A stretch of DNA of 64,000 nucleotides from Bradyrhizobium sp. Ec3.3. GTDB taxonomy: Bacteria; Pseudomonadota; Alphaproteobacteria; Rhizobiales; Xanthobacteraceae. This document shows positions 26,022-33,829 of this stretch, piece by piece. The DNA lies in assembly GCF_000472925.1 (NCBI RefSeq), contig NZ_AXAS01000016.1:62001-126000 (forward strand), read 5' to 3'. The notes under the pieces are model-generated. The model did not search any database, was not told the origin of the DNA, and worked only from the letters and a program-made list of their open reading frames with translations. A program made the translations under genes and the position numbers. The stretch's first letter is position 1. Each line of letters opens with the position of its first letter.

Positions 26022-27911
26022 ATGGCCTTTTACGTCGTACAGTTTCTGACCGGACTCGCCAGCGCAGCGTCACTGTTTCTGGTGGCCTCGGGCCTGTCGA
26101 TCATCTTTGGCGTGACGCGGATCGTGAACTTTGCGCATGGCGCCTTCTACATGATCGGCGCCTACATCGCTTTCACGCTCACGGACCGCTTTTCCGGGGC
26201 ATTCGGGTTCTGGGGCGGGATCGTTGTCGCCGCGCTCGCGGTGGCGTTGATCGGCGTCCTCGTCGAGATGGTGCTGCTTCGACGCATCTATCACGTTCCC
26301 GAGCTCTTCCAGTTGCTCGCGACCTTCGGCTTGACCCTGATGGTCCAGGACCTTGTGGTCCTGATCTGGGGTCCTGATGACCTTGTTGGCCGTCGCGCGC
26401 CGGGCTTCAAGGGCGCGGTCGATTTCTTCGGCCAGAACATCCCGAGCTACGACCTGTTCCTGATCGTGCTCGGCCCGGTCGTGCTCGGCATCCTTTGGCT
26501 GCTGTTCCAGCGCACCCGCTGGGGCGTGCTGGTGCGGGCGGCGACGCAGGACCGCGACATGGTGGCGGCGCTCGGCGTCAATCAGAAATGGCTGTTCACG
26601 TCAGTTTTCGCGGTTGGCGTCTTCCTCGCAGCGCTCGGCGGCGCGCTGCAGATCCCGCGCGATGCCGTGCATCACGCCATGGACCTGCGCATCATCGTCG
26701 AGGTCTTCGTCGTCGTCGTGATCGGCGGTCTCGGCAGTATCGTGGGCGCCTTCGTAGCGGCGGTGCTGGTCTCGGAGCTCAATGCCTTCGGCATCCTGAT
26801 TTTTCCGAAGATTTCCATCATCCTGGTCTTCCTGGTGATGGCGGTGGTGCTGATCGTGCGTCCCTGGGGCCTGTTCGGCAGGCCTGAGGCGCCGGCGCGC
26901 CGCACGCCGGGCCTTACCGTCAATCCCTGGCGTCCGCTGACGTCGAACGAACGGCTGGCTGCGCTTGCCGCGCTCGTCGTCGCAGCAGCGTTGCCGCTGT
27001 TCGCCGGTAACTACGCGCTGACAGTCGGATCGGAGATCGCGATCTTCGTCATCTTCGCCGTCAGCCTGCATTTCCTGATGGCGGTCGGCGGCCTCGCATC
27101 CTTCGGGCACGCGGCGTATTTCGGCCTCGGCGCCTACGGCGTCGCGTTTCTCGCCAAGATGGCGGGACTGCCGATGATCGTCTGCCTGCTGGTGGGGCCG
27201 CTGCTTGGTCTTGCCGGCGCGGCGGTGTTCGGCTTCTTCGCCGTGCAGCTCTCGGGCGTCTACTTCGCAATGCTGACGCTCGCCTTTGCGCAGATCGTAT
27301 GGTCGATCGCGTTCCAGTGGGTCAGTGTCACCGGCGGCGACAACGGCATTCTGGGCGTCTGGCCTTCGAGCTGGGCGGCGAGCCCATCGCATTTCTACTG
27401 GCTGGCGCTCGGCGTCGCCGCGCTTGTGACGATCGCGCTGCGCATCGCGGTGTTCTCGCCATTCGGCTACGCGTTGCGCGCCACGAGGGACTCCGCGCTG
27501 CGCAGCGAGGCGATCGGCATCAATGTCAAGCGCATGCAGTGGACGGCGTTCGTCATCGCTGGAACGACGGCCGGCATTGGCGGCGCGCTGTTCGCCTACC
27601 TCAAGGGCAGCGTCTTCCCCGACAATCTCGGTATCTCGCTCTCGGTCGATGCGCTCGTGATGGTGCTGCTCGGCGGCGTCGAGACGGTGTCGGGCGCGGT
27701 GATCGGCGCGATCGTCTACAAGGCGCTCAACATCTGGCTCGTCAGCCAGACCGACCTGTCAAAGCTCGTGCTCGGCGCCTTCATCGTGCTGATCGTGGTC
27801 GTCTTCCCGAAGGGGATCGTCGGCATGCTGGAAATGCTTGCGCAGCGGCGCAAGGGATCCTCGCCGCCGGGCTCGACATTGCTCGCCAAACCGATCGGGT
27901 CCGCCGAATGA
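26022..27911 (+). CDS. Fused LivH-LivM ABC permease
   Basis: 629 aa containing two complete permeases of the branched-chain amino acid class. The LivH-like half covers about 1-290 (ASGLSIIFGVTRIVNFAHGAFYMIGAYIA, GGLGSIVGAFVAAVLV). The LivM-like half covers about 310-615 (MAVGGLASFGHAAYFGLGAYG, RATRDSALRSEAIGINVKRMQ, LGGVETVSGAVIGA). These are usually separate genes of 290-350 aa. About 14-16 membrane helices are expected. It is coupled to the ATPase gene by ATGA and belongs with the binding protein at 24665. Confidence 0.9.
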   Translation: MAFYVVQFLTGLASAASLFLVASGLSIIFGVTRIVNFAHGAFYMIGAYIAFTLTDRFSGAFGFWGGIVVAALAVALIGVLVEMVLLRRIYHVPELFQLLATFGLTLMVQDLVVLIWGPDDLVGRRAPGFKGAVDFFGQNIPSYDLFLIVLGPVVLGILWLLFQRTRWGVLVRAATQDRDMVAALGVNQKWLFTSVFAVGVFLAALGGALQIPRDAVHHAMDLRIIVEVFVVVVIGGLGSIVGAFVAAVLVSELNAFGILIFPKISIILVFLVMAVVLIVRPWGLFGRPEAPARRTPGLTVNPWRPLTSNERLAALAALVVAAALPLFAGNYALTVGSEIAIFVIFAVSLHFLMAVGGLASFGHAAYFGLGAYGVAFLAKMAGLPMIVCLLVGPLLGLAGAAVFGFFAVQLSGVYFAMLTLAFAQIVWSIAFQWVSVTGGDNGILGVWPSSWAASPSHFYWLALGVAALVTIALRIAVFSPFGYALRATRDSALRSEAIGINVKRMQWTAFVIAGTTAGIGGALFAYLKGSVFPDNLGISLSVDALVMVLLGGVETVSGAVIGAIVYKALNIWLVSQTDLSKLVLGAFIVLIVVVFPKGIVGMLEMLAQRRKGSSPPGSTLLAKPIGSAE

Positions 27912-28699
27912 GCGTCGCCCCCACACTTCTCGCGGTCGAAGGCCTGACCAAATCCTATGGCGGCATCCACGCCGTGCGCGGCGTCTCATTCGAGCTGCGC
28001 GCCGGCGAGATCTTGGCGCTGATCGGGCCGAACGGCGCGGGCAAGAGCACCTGCTTCGACATGCTCAATGGCCAGAACAGACCGGACGCCGGGCGCATTC
28101 GTCTGCTCGGCGAGGATACGACGGGCAAGAAGCCGCGCGAGGTCTGGCGCCTCGGGGTCGGCCGCACCTTCCAGATCACCGCGACATTCGCGACCATGAC
28201 GGTGCGCGAGAACGTGCAGGTCGCGCTGATCTCGCATCAAAAGCACCTGTTCAATCTCTGGGGCTCGGCGCCGCGGTTCGACCGCGACGAGGCCGTGCGC
28301 TTGTTGGAATTGGTCGGCATGGGGGGCTATGCGGATCGTCCCTGCGGCGAGCTCGCCTATGGCGACCTCAAGCGGCTCGAGCTTGCGGTTGCGCTTGCCA
28401 ACGAGCCAAAGCTCCTGCTGATGGACGAGCCGACCGCCGGCATGGCGCCGCGCGAGCGCATCGACCTGATGCGGCTCACCGCGCGCATCGCGCGGGAGAA
28501 ATCCATCGGCGTGCTCTTCACCGAGCACGACATGGACGTCGTGTTCGAGCATGCCGATCGCATCATCGTGCTCAACCGCGGCACCCTGATCGCCGAGGGG
28601 GCACCGACGGAGGTGCGGGGCAATCCGCAGGTGCAGGCAGTCTATCTCGGCGAGGGCCTCGTCTACGACGCCCGCCATCGCGAGGGGGCCTCAACATGA
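27908..28699 (+). CDS. ABC ATPase, LivG type
   Basis: 263 aa. Walker A is GPNGAGKST, the Q-loop region is GRTFQ, the signature is degenerate (LAYGDLKRLELAVAL), Walker B is LLLMDEPTAGM and the switch His is FTEHDMDVVF. The LivG branch is recognised by the C-terminal PTEVRGNPQVQAVYLGEG. A much longer in-frame opening runs upstream inside the permease gene but is only a shadow; ATG 27908 overlaps the permease stop by 4 nt. Confidence 0.9.
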   Translation: MSVAPTLLAVEGLTKSYGGIHAVRGVSFELRAGEILALIGPNGAGKSTCFDMLNGQNRPDAGRIRLLGEDTTGKKPREVWRLGVGRTFQITATFATMTVRENVQVALISHQKHLFNLWGSAPRFDRDEAVRLLELVGMGGYADRPCGELAYGDLKRLELAVALANEPKLLLMDEPTAGMAPRERIDLMRLTARIAREKSIGVLFTEHDMDVVFEHADRIIVLNRGTLIAEGAPTEVRGNPQVQAVYLGEGLVYDARHREGAST

Positions 28700-29400
28700 A
28701 GCTCACGGTCGAGGGGCTCAACAGCCATTACGGTCCGGCCCATATCCTGTTCGACGTCGCCCTCGAGGTCGGTGACGGTGAGGTGGTCGCCTTGCTCGGA
28801 CGCAATGGTGCCGGCAAATCGACGACCTTCCGCTCCATCGTCAGTCTGGTGGCGCAGCGCTCGGGCCGCATCATGTTCGAGGGCAGGGACGTCTCGGCCC
28901 GGCCGACGCATGAGATCGTGCGCGGCGGGCTCGGTTACGTGCCGGAGGAGCGCCGCATCTTCACCGACCTCACGGTCGAGGAGAATCTCGAGGTCGGCCG
29001 CCAGCCGAAGCGGCCGAACGCGCCATACTGGACGCGCGAAAAGCTGTTCACGCTATTCCCGAACCTGAACGAGATGCGCAACCGGCCGGGTGGCCGCATG
29101 AGCGGCGGCGAGCAGCAGATGCTGACCATTGCCCGCACGCTGATGGGCAATCCATCGCTGGTGCTCTTGGACGAGCCGTCGGAGGGGCTGTCGCCCAAGA
29201 TCGTCGAGCAGATGGTCGATGCGATCCTGACCATGAAGAAGGAAGGCGTCAGCATCGTCGTTTCCGAGCAGAATTTGCATTTTGCAAAGCTGATCTCCGA
29301 TCGTGCCTATATCATCGAGCGCGGCCGAATCTGTTTCGGTGGTACGATGGCCGAGCTCGATGCGCGCCCGGATATCCGCGACGCGCATCTGTCATTGTGA
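28696..29400 (+). CDS. ABC ATPase, LivF type
   Basis: 234 aa. Walker A is GRNGAGKST, the LivF-type block is GYVPEERRIF, the signature is MSGGEQQMLTIARTL, Walker B is LVLLDEPSEGLSP and the switch segment is VVSEQNL. It forms the ATPase pair with the LivG-like protein. It overlaps that gene by 4 nt (ATGA) and is followed 16 nt later by the MarR gene. Confidence 0.9.
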   Translation: MKLTVEGLNSHYGPAHILFDVALEVGDGEVVALLGRNGAGKSTTFRSIVSLVAQRSGRIMFEGRDVSARPTHEIVRGGLGYVPEERRIFTDLTVEENLEVGRQPKRPNAPYWTREKLFTLFPNLNEMRNRPGGRMSGGEQQMLTIARTLMGNPSLVLLDEPSEGLSPKIVEQMVDAILTMKKEGVSIVVSEQNLHFAKLISDRAYIIERGRICFGGTMAELDARPDIRDAHLSL

Positions 29401-29416
29401 AGGGGGCGGAGCGGGA

Positions 29417-29872
29417 ATGGCGAGGGGCGTCGCAGCCAAGAAGAGCGTCAGACAGGCCAAGCCGCCTTATGTGCTCGACGAGCAGATCGGCTTCATCCTG
29501 CGCCAGGTCTGGCAACGCCACACGGCGATCTTTGCCCGTGATATCGGCACCAACCTCACGCCGACGCAATGGGCGGCGCTGTCGAAGCTCGCCGAGACCG
29601 GGCCTTGCTCGCAAAACCAGCTCGGACGGCTCACCGCGATGGATGTTGCGACCATCAAGGGCGTGATCGACCGGCTCAGCGCCCGCGGGCTGACGGAGAC
29701 AAGTCAGGATCCGGAGGATGGACGGCGGCTGCTCGTGAGCCTCACACGCGCCGGTCAGCAGCTTGCGGAGAAGGTCGCGCCGAATGCGCTCGCGATCACC
29801 CGCGAGACGCTGGCACCGCTCGACGCCAGGGAGCGCGAGATGCTGATGGCGCTGTTGAACAAGCTGCGGTGA
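29417..29872 (+). CDS. MarR-family regulator of the presumed nicotinate regulon
   Basis: 151 aa. The winged helix spans about 30-120: ARDIGTNLTPTQWAALSKLAE, then QNQLGRLTAMDVATIKGVIDRLSARGL, then the wing DPEDGRRLLVSLT. It is the last gene of the reductase/importer operon. Palindromic boxes TTCGTATACGAA before the reductase gene and between the enamidase and ferredoxin reductase genes are its most likely targets, with the ring compound as inducer (inference). The start at 29417 has a GGAG-type SD, and the upstream extension of the frame lies inside livF. Confidence 0.85.
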   Translation: MARGVAAKKSVRQAKPPYVLDEQIGFILRQVWQRHTAIFARDIGTNLTPTQWAALSKLAETGPCSQNQLGRLTAMDVATIKGVIDRLSARGLTETSQDPEDGRRLLVSLTRAGQQLAEKVAPNALAITRETLAPLDAREREMLMALLNKLR

Positions 29873-29914
29873 GGCGCGACTAACCTCGATGATGGTTTTG
29901 TCGAGGTTTCCGGC

Positions 29915-30304
29915 ATGAAAGCGGCGACGCGGTTTGCGATGGTTTTGAGCCTTGGTGCGGCGCTGGCGGGCGGGTGCGCTCCTGCCTGGGCCGCGCAGCC
30001 TTACGAAGGGTTCTGGGCGTCGACCAAAATGGACTGCCGCGACGAGGACAGCGCCAACCGCATGAGCATCGAAGGCGGCAATCGCCTCTTTTGGTACGAG
30101 ACGCGGTGCCGCGCCAGCGCGATCACCGCCGACGGAAAGCTCAGCTGGAAGATGCGGCTCGCCTGCGAAGGTGAGGGCGAGAAGTTTCGCTCCAATCCGC
30201 GCGTCTCCATCGCTGCGGATGGCAGGCTGGTGATGGACAATGGCCCGGTTGGACAGGCCAAGCGCCAGACCTATGTGCGCTGTGAGATACCCAAGTCTCG
30301 CTGA
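29915..30304 (+). CDS. Small secreted hypothetical protein
   Basis: 129 aa. The N-terminus is an export signal, with either a lipobox-like LAGGC (Cys at about 21) or a signal peptidase I site AWA-AQP. The mature part (YEGFWASTKMDCRDEDS, then RLFWYETRCRAS, then RLACEGEGEKF, then YVRCEIP) has four Cys that could form two disulphides and may be a small beta-barrel. It lies 42 nt after the MarR gene. Function not recognised. Confidence 0.7.
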   Translation: MKAATRFAMVLSLGAALAGGCAPAWAAQPYEGFWASTKMDCRDEDSANRMSIEGGNRLFWYETRCRASAITADGKLSWKMRLACEGEGEKFRSNPRVSIAADGRLVMDNGPVGQAKRQTYVRCEIPKSR

Positions 30305-30315
30305 TCTTCAGCGCA

Positions 30316-30999
30316 TTACGTCTTCCCCGGCCATTTGGCGCGGTAGCGGATTTCGCTGCCGTCGCTGAGCCGCTGCCACGTTCCGAACTCCGGCGTGTGC
30401 GGCGCCCAGGCAGATAGTTCGATCGGATAGACCCGGCTCGGTTGTCCCGCGATGGTGACGGCGAGCTGCCGGTGCGAGGTTTGAAACGCGAGCTCGACTT
30501 CGCCTGCGATGACAGGCTGGTCGCCATCGCGATAGAAGGCGGCCGGTGTCACTTCGCCCGGCATGGTGTTGAGGTCGGTCTGCAGTTCGATGGCAATGCC
30601 TTGAGCTGAGGTCGGCACCATGACGCCGGCTGGCAAACGAACCTCGAACACGAGCAAGGGGGTGGCGCCGTTCCGATTGAGCCAGGGCGTGGCGGTCATG
30701 TACGCGACGGCCAGGTAAATGGCGCTGGCGCCGACGCAGAGGAGGGCGACGACACCGAGCGACTTCAGGCTGTTGCGGGTGAGGATGCCAGCGTTGGCGT
30801 CCTTGTGTGTCGTCAGCTTGGTCGCGAGCACCAGGCCTGCAATCGCACCGGCAGGCGCGATGACGAACACCGCAAGCAGGCCCGTCGTGATCGGGTCTGC
30901 GCGATTGCCGAAGCCGGTAAGCTCGAGCAGCCCGATCGTGCCGATGAATCCAGCCACCGCACCAGCGACGCCGGCGGCAATCCGCAGCGAACTCTTCAT
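30316..30999 (-). CDS. Hypothetical membrane protein with C-terminal periplasmic domain
   Basis: 227 aa. Three hydrophobic helices lie in the first 115 residues (AAGVAGAVAGFIGTIGLLEL, TGLLAVFVIAPAGAIAGLVL, VVALLCVGASAIYLAVAYM). The C-terminal 110 residues look like a beta-rich soluble domain (FEVRLPAGVMVPTSAQ, then VELAFQTSHRQLAV). ATG 30999 has GAGGGAG 3-4 nt upstream. It is convergent with the small secreted gene. Function not recognised. Confidence 0.7.
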   Translation of the reverse strand: MKSSLRIAAGVAGAVAGFIGTIGLLELTGFGNRADPITTGLLAVFVIAPAGAIAGLVLATKLTTHKDANAGILTRNSLKSLGVVALLCVGASAIYLAVAYMTATPWLNRNGATPLLVFEVRLPAGVMVPTSAQGIAIELQTDLNTMPGEVTPAAFYRDGDQPVIAGEVELAFQTSHRQLAVTIAGQPSRVYPIELSAWAPHTPEFGTWQRLSDGSEIRYRAKWPGKT

Positions 31000-31124
31000 G
31001 TCTCCCTCGATGGTCCAGCATTGAACTGCCGCCACCAGGGGCTGCCTGCGTTAGACGCAGCAGGCCCGCGACTTGTTCAATGCTGTCGAGGGACGATGCG
31101 GAGCGGCGCGCCGCTCCGGCTGCG

Positions 31125-32321
31125 TCACTTCGCCACCACCTCCGGCACCTTCCCCGCCGGCGGAGTGTTGCGGCTGCGCTGGGTGCGGACGATGCCGTCG
31201 ATAATGGTCATGCCGATGCCGGGCAGGTCGCCGAGCTGAACGCTCTCCAGGATGTTCTTGCCCGGCGAATGCTGCGCCTTGTCCATGATGACAAAATCGG
31301 CGGAGCGACCGACTTCAATGAGGCCGCAATCGAGCTCGCGCATCCGCGCAGTGTTGCCGGTGGCGAGGCAAAACGCGATCTCGGCCGGCAGCTCGCCGAG
31401 CGAGGACAGCATCGAGACCATGCGCAAAATGCCGAGCGGCTGCACGCCGGAGCCGGCCGGCGCGTCGGTGCCGAGGATGACGCGGTGGAGGTCGCCCATC
31501 TCGCGCGCGGTGCGCAGCGTGAACAGCGCCGAGCGCTCATTGCCGTTGTGCACGAGCTCGAGCCCGCGCTTGCAGCCCTCGCAGATGCAGCGGATCTGGT
31601 CGTCGGGCAAGGCAGTGTGGCCGCCATTGATGTGACCAACCACGTCGGTGTCGGCCTCCAGCACAACATCCTTGTCGATCAGGCCGGAGCCGGGAATCGA
31701 CGGGCCGCCGGTATGGATCGTGCTCTGGATACCGTATTTGCGCGCCCAGCCGACCATCTTGCGCGCGGTGGGGCCGTCCTTGACGCCGCCGAGGCCGACC
31801 TCGCCGAGCAGCTTGACGCCGGCAGCGGCCATCTCCTTGAAATCCTCCTCGACCATCTCGCACTCGATCACGGGCGCACCGGCGTGAACCTTTACGCCGC
31901 CCGGACGCAGCGTCCAGAACGCGCGCTGGGCGAATATGGCCATCGCCTTCAACCCGACGACATCGCGGGGCCGGCCGGGCATGTGCACCTCGCCGGCCGA
32001 GATCATGGTGGTCACGCCGCCGTGGAGGTAGCTGTCGATCCAGTTGATCTGGTTCTGGCGCGGCGTCCAGTCTCCAGCGACGGGGTGGACGTGGCTGTCG
32101 ATCAGCCCCGGCGCGACCGTGGTGCCGTTTGCGTCGACGATGGTGGTTGCTCCTTCCGTGTTGACGTCCTTGAATCGGCCGATCGCGGTGATCTTGCCGT
32201 TCTCGGCGACGATGGTGTCGCCATCCAGGATCGGCTTCTCCAGCGCGCCCGACAGAATCAGGCCGATATTGCGGATCACGAGCTTCGAAGGCCCGGTGGC
32301 CTGGGGTGCGTCATGCGCCAT
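31125..32321 (-). CDS. ena: Enamidase (1,4,5,6-tetrahydro-6-oxonicotinate hydrolase)
   Basis: 398 aa amidohydrolase. Metal ligands: HxH in DSHVHPVAGD, then IHTGGPSIPGSG, VGHINGGHTA and the Asp of GTDAPAGSG. The N-terminal RNIGLILSGALEKPILDGDTIV and the C-terminal SRNTPPA closely resemble the E. barkeri enamidase as I recall it. That enzyme opens the reduced ring to 2-formylglutarate and ammonia. It is divergent from ferredoxin-NADP reductase across a 150-base region with two operator boxes. ATG 32321 has AAGGAG 8 nt upstream. Confidence 0.85.
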   Translation of the reverse strand: MAHDAPQATGPSKLVIRNIGLILSGALEKPILDGDTIVAENGKITAIGRFKDVNTEGATTIVDANGTTVAPGLIDSHVHPVAGDWTPRQNQINWIDSYLHGGVTTMISAGEVHMPGRPRDVVGLKAMAIFAQRAFWTLRPGGVKVHAGAPVIECEMVEEDFKEMAAAGVKLLGEVGLGGVKDGPTARKMVGWARKYGIQSTIHTGGPSIPGSGLIDKDVVLEADTDVVGHINGGHTALPDDQIRCICEGCKRGLELVHNGNERSALFTLRTAREMGDLHRVILGTDAPAGSGVQPLGILRMVSMLSSLGELPAEIAFCLATGNTARMRELDCGLIEVGRSADFVIMDKAQHSPGKNILESVQLGDLPGIGMTIIDGIVRTQRSRNTPPAGKVPEVVAK

Positions 32322-32396
32322 GGAAAGGCTCCTTATTCCTAACTGCAACACTCGCGATCTTGGGCAGCCTTGACCAAAGGATCAAGCCGGATTATT

Positions 32397-32426
32397 CATT
32401 TGTATACGAACGATCGTATACGAATG
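32397..32426. promoter_or_regulatory. Double operator between enamidase and ferredoxin reductase
   Basis: A 30-bp near-palindrome (two mismatched pairs) made of two overlapping boxes, TTTGTATACGAA (32399-32410) and ATCGTATACGAA (32413-32424), with centres 14 bp apart. Each matches 11 of 12 positions of the box before the reductase gene. Placement between divergent genes suits joint repression. Confidence 0.7.
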
Positions 32427-32471
32427 ACGCATAGCTGACAATCGCCTGCGCGCCGGCAAGGGAAGGGTGAG

Positions 32472-33245
32472 ATGAGCAATTTCAACCAGGAAAGCGTCCT
32501 CAGCGTCCACCACTGGACCGACACGCTGTTCAGCTTCAAGACCACGCGCAGCCCGACCTTCCGTTTCCGCAACGGCGAATTCACGATGATCGGGCTCAAG
32601 GTCGGTGAGAAGCCGCTGCTCCGCGCCTACAGCGTCGCCAGCGCCAATTACGAGGACACGCTGGAGTTCTTCTCGATCAAGGTACCGGATGGCCCGCTGA
32701 CCTCGCGCCTCCAGCACCTGAAGGAAGGCGACGAGATCATCGTCAGCCGCAAGGCGACCGGCACGCTGGTGATCGACAATCTCGAAGCGGGCCGCAATCT
32801 CTACCTGATCGGCACCGGCACGGGTCTCGCGCCGTTCCTGAGCGTGATCAAGGATCCCGAAACCTATGAGCGGTTCGAGAAGGTGGTGCTCCTGCACGGC
32901 TGCCGGCACGTCAAGGAGCTCGCCTATGGCGAGATGATCACCGAGACGCTGCCGAAGGACGAGTTGCTCGGCGACTACATCCGCAACCAGCTGATCTATT
33001 ACCCGACCGTCACCCGCGATCCCTTCCGCAACCGCGGCCGCATCACCGATCTCATCACCTCGGGCAAGCTGTTTGCCGACATCGGCCTGCCGCCGATTGA
33101 GGCGGCCCACGACCGCGTCATGATCTGCGGCAGCCCGGCGCTGGTCACTGATACCCGCCTGCTCCTGACCGAGCGCGGCTTCGTCGAGGGCAATCATGGC
33201 GAGCCGGCGCAATTCGTGGTCGAGAAGGCCTTTGCCGAGCGCTGA
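32472..33245 (+). CDS. fpr: Ferredoxin-NADP reductase
   Basis: 257 aa. FAD-binding RAYSVAS, NADP-binding GTGTGLAPFLSV and MICGSPALVTDT, and a C-terminus VEKAFAER typical of bacterial Fpr. It exchanges electrons between NADPH and ferredoxin. Because its promoter carries the same boxes as the 6-hydroxynicotinate reductase, it probably regenerates the reduced ferredoxin for ring reduction. A general housekeeping role is the alternative. Confidence 0.9.
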   Translation: MSNFNQESVLSVHHWTDTLFSFKTTRSPTFRFRNGEFTMIGLKVGEKPLLRAYSVASANYEDTLEFFSIKVPDGPLTSRLQHLKEGDEIIVSRKATGTLVIDNLEAGRNLYLIGTGTGLAPFLSVIKDPETYERFEKVVLLHGCRHVKELAYGEMITETLPKDELLGDYIRNQLIYYPTVTRDPFRNRGRITDLITSGKLFADIGLPPIEAAHDRVMICGSPALVTDTRLLLTERGFVEGNHGEPAQFVVEKAFAER

Positions 33246-33262
33246 ACAGGCTCATTGTTTGG

Positions 33263-33322
33263 GGCATGATCTCCGCGCAAACGCTTTGCGTTTGTCGTGA
33301 GGAAAACCGCCGCAATCATGCC
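33263..33322. repeat. 60-bp palindromic intergenic element
   Basis: Outer arms GGCATGAT (33263-33270) and ATCATGCC (33315-33322), with an inner hairpin CAAACGC-ttt-GCGTTTG (33278-33294). It resembles the GCATGAT-type palindrome at 24583 and lies 18 nt after the ferredoxin reductase stop, where it may end transcription. Confidence 0.75.
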
Positions 33323-33420
33323 CACCGCGCAATAAAGCCGCATTTTTGCCGCCCGGCGCCCGTTGCGGCGTCGATTCGGCAGGCGATATTATGGGAACGC
33401 CGAATCAGCGGAGTTCCTAA

Positions 33421-33741
33421 ATGGTTGCGGACAACGACAGCAACATCGCCTGGCACCGAGTTCAGGTGAAGAAGAACCGCGCCGAGTTGAAGGCGCTCGA
33501 GACGGCGCGCTTCACGATGGGCGAGGTCGCATCATCCAAGCGCAACGGACAGACCCAGAAGGCGATCGTGGAACTCAAGCGCAAGATCACGCAATCCGAA
33601 CGCGCGATTGCCGACTACGAGAAGCGCACGCGCCGCCCGCTCGCGACCGACCTGCAAAGCCTCAGCAATGGGAGCTGGAGCCATTGGGACGCCTACACCA
33701 ACCAGCGCAAAGCGGGGCCACGCTCGCCCGGGCGCGGCTGA
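33421..33741 (+). CDS. Hypothetical coiled-coil protein
   Basis: 106 aa, highly charged. A helical, heptad-like middle (NRAELKALETARFTMGEV, then KAIVELKRKITQSERAIADYEKR) suggests a coiled coil. The tail is Ser/Trp-rich (SNGSWSHWDAY). A GGAG-like SD lies about 8 nt upstream. Function not recognised. Confidence 0.6.
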   Translation: MVADNDSNIAWHRVQVKKNRAELKALETARFTMGEVASSKRNGQTQKAIVELKRKITQSERAIADYEKRTRRPLATDLQSLSNGSWSHWDAYTNQRKAGPRSPGRG

Positions 33742-33829
33742 TCGCCTTCTTTTGATCGACGTTCCAGCCCTTGCGCCGGCGACTGCGCACACCATCTGGT
33801 TGAGGCGCCATCAACAAGGGCGGTGACCC

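Noticed and set aside
27299..28699. 466-codon plus-strand frame
   Set aside because: The upstream 200 codons lie inside the permease gene in the wrong frame; the true LivG start is ATG 27908.
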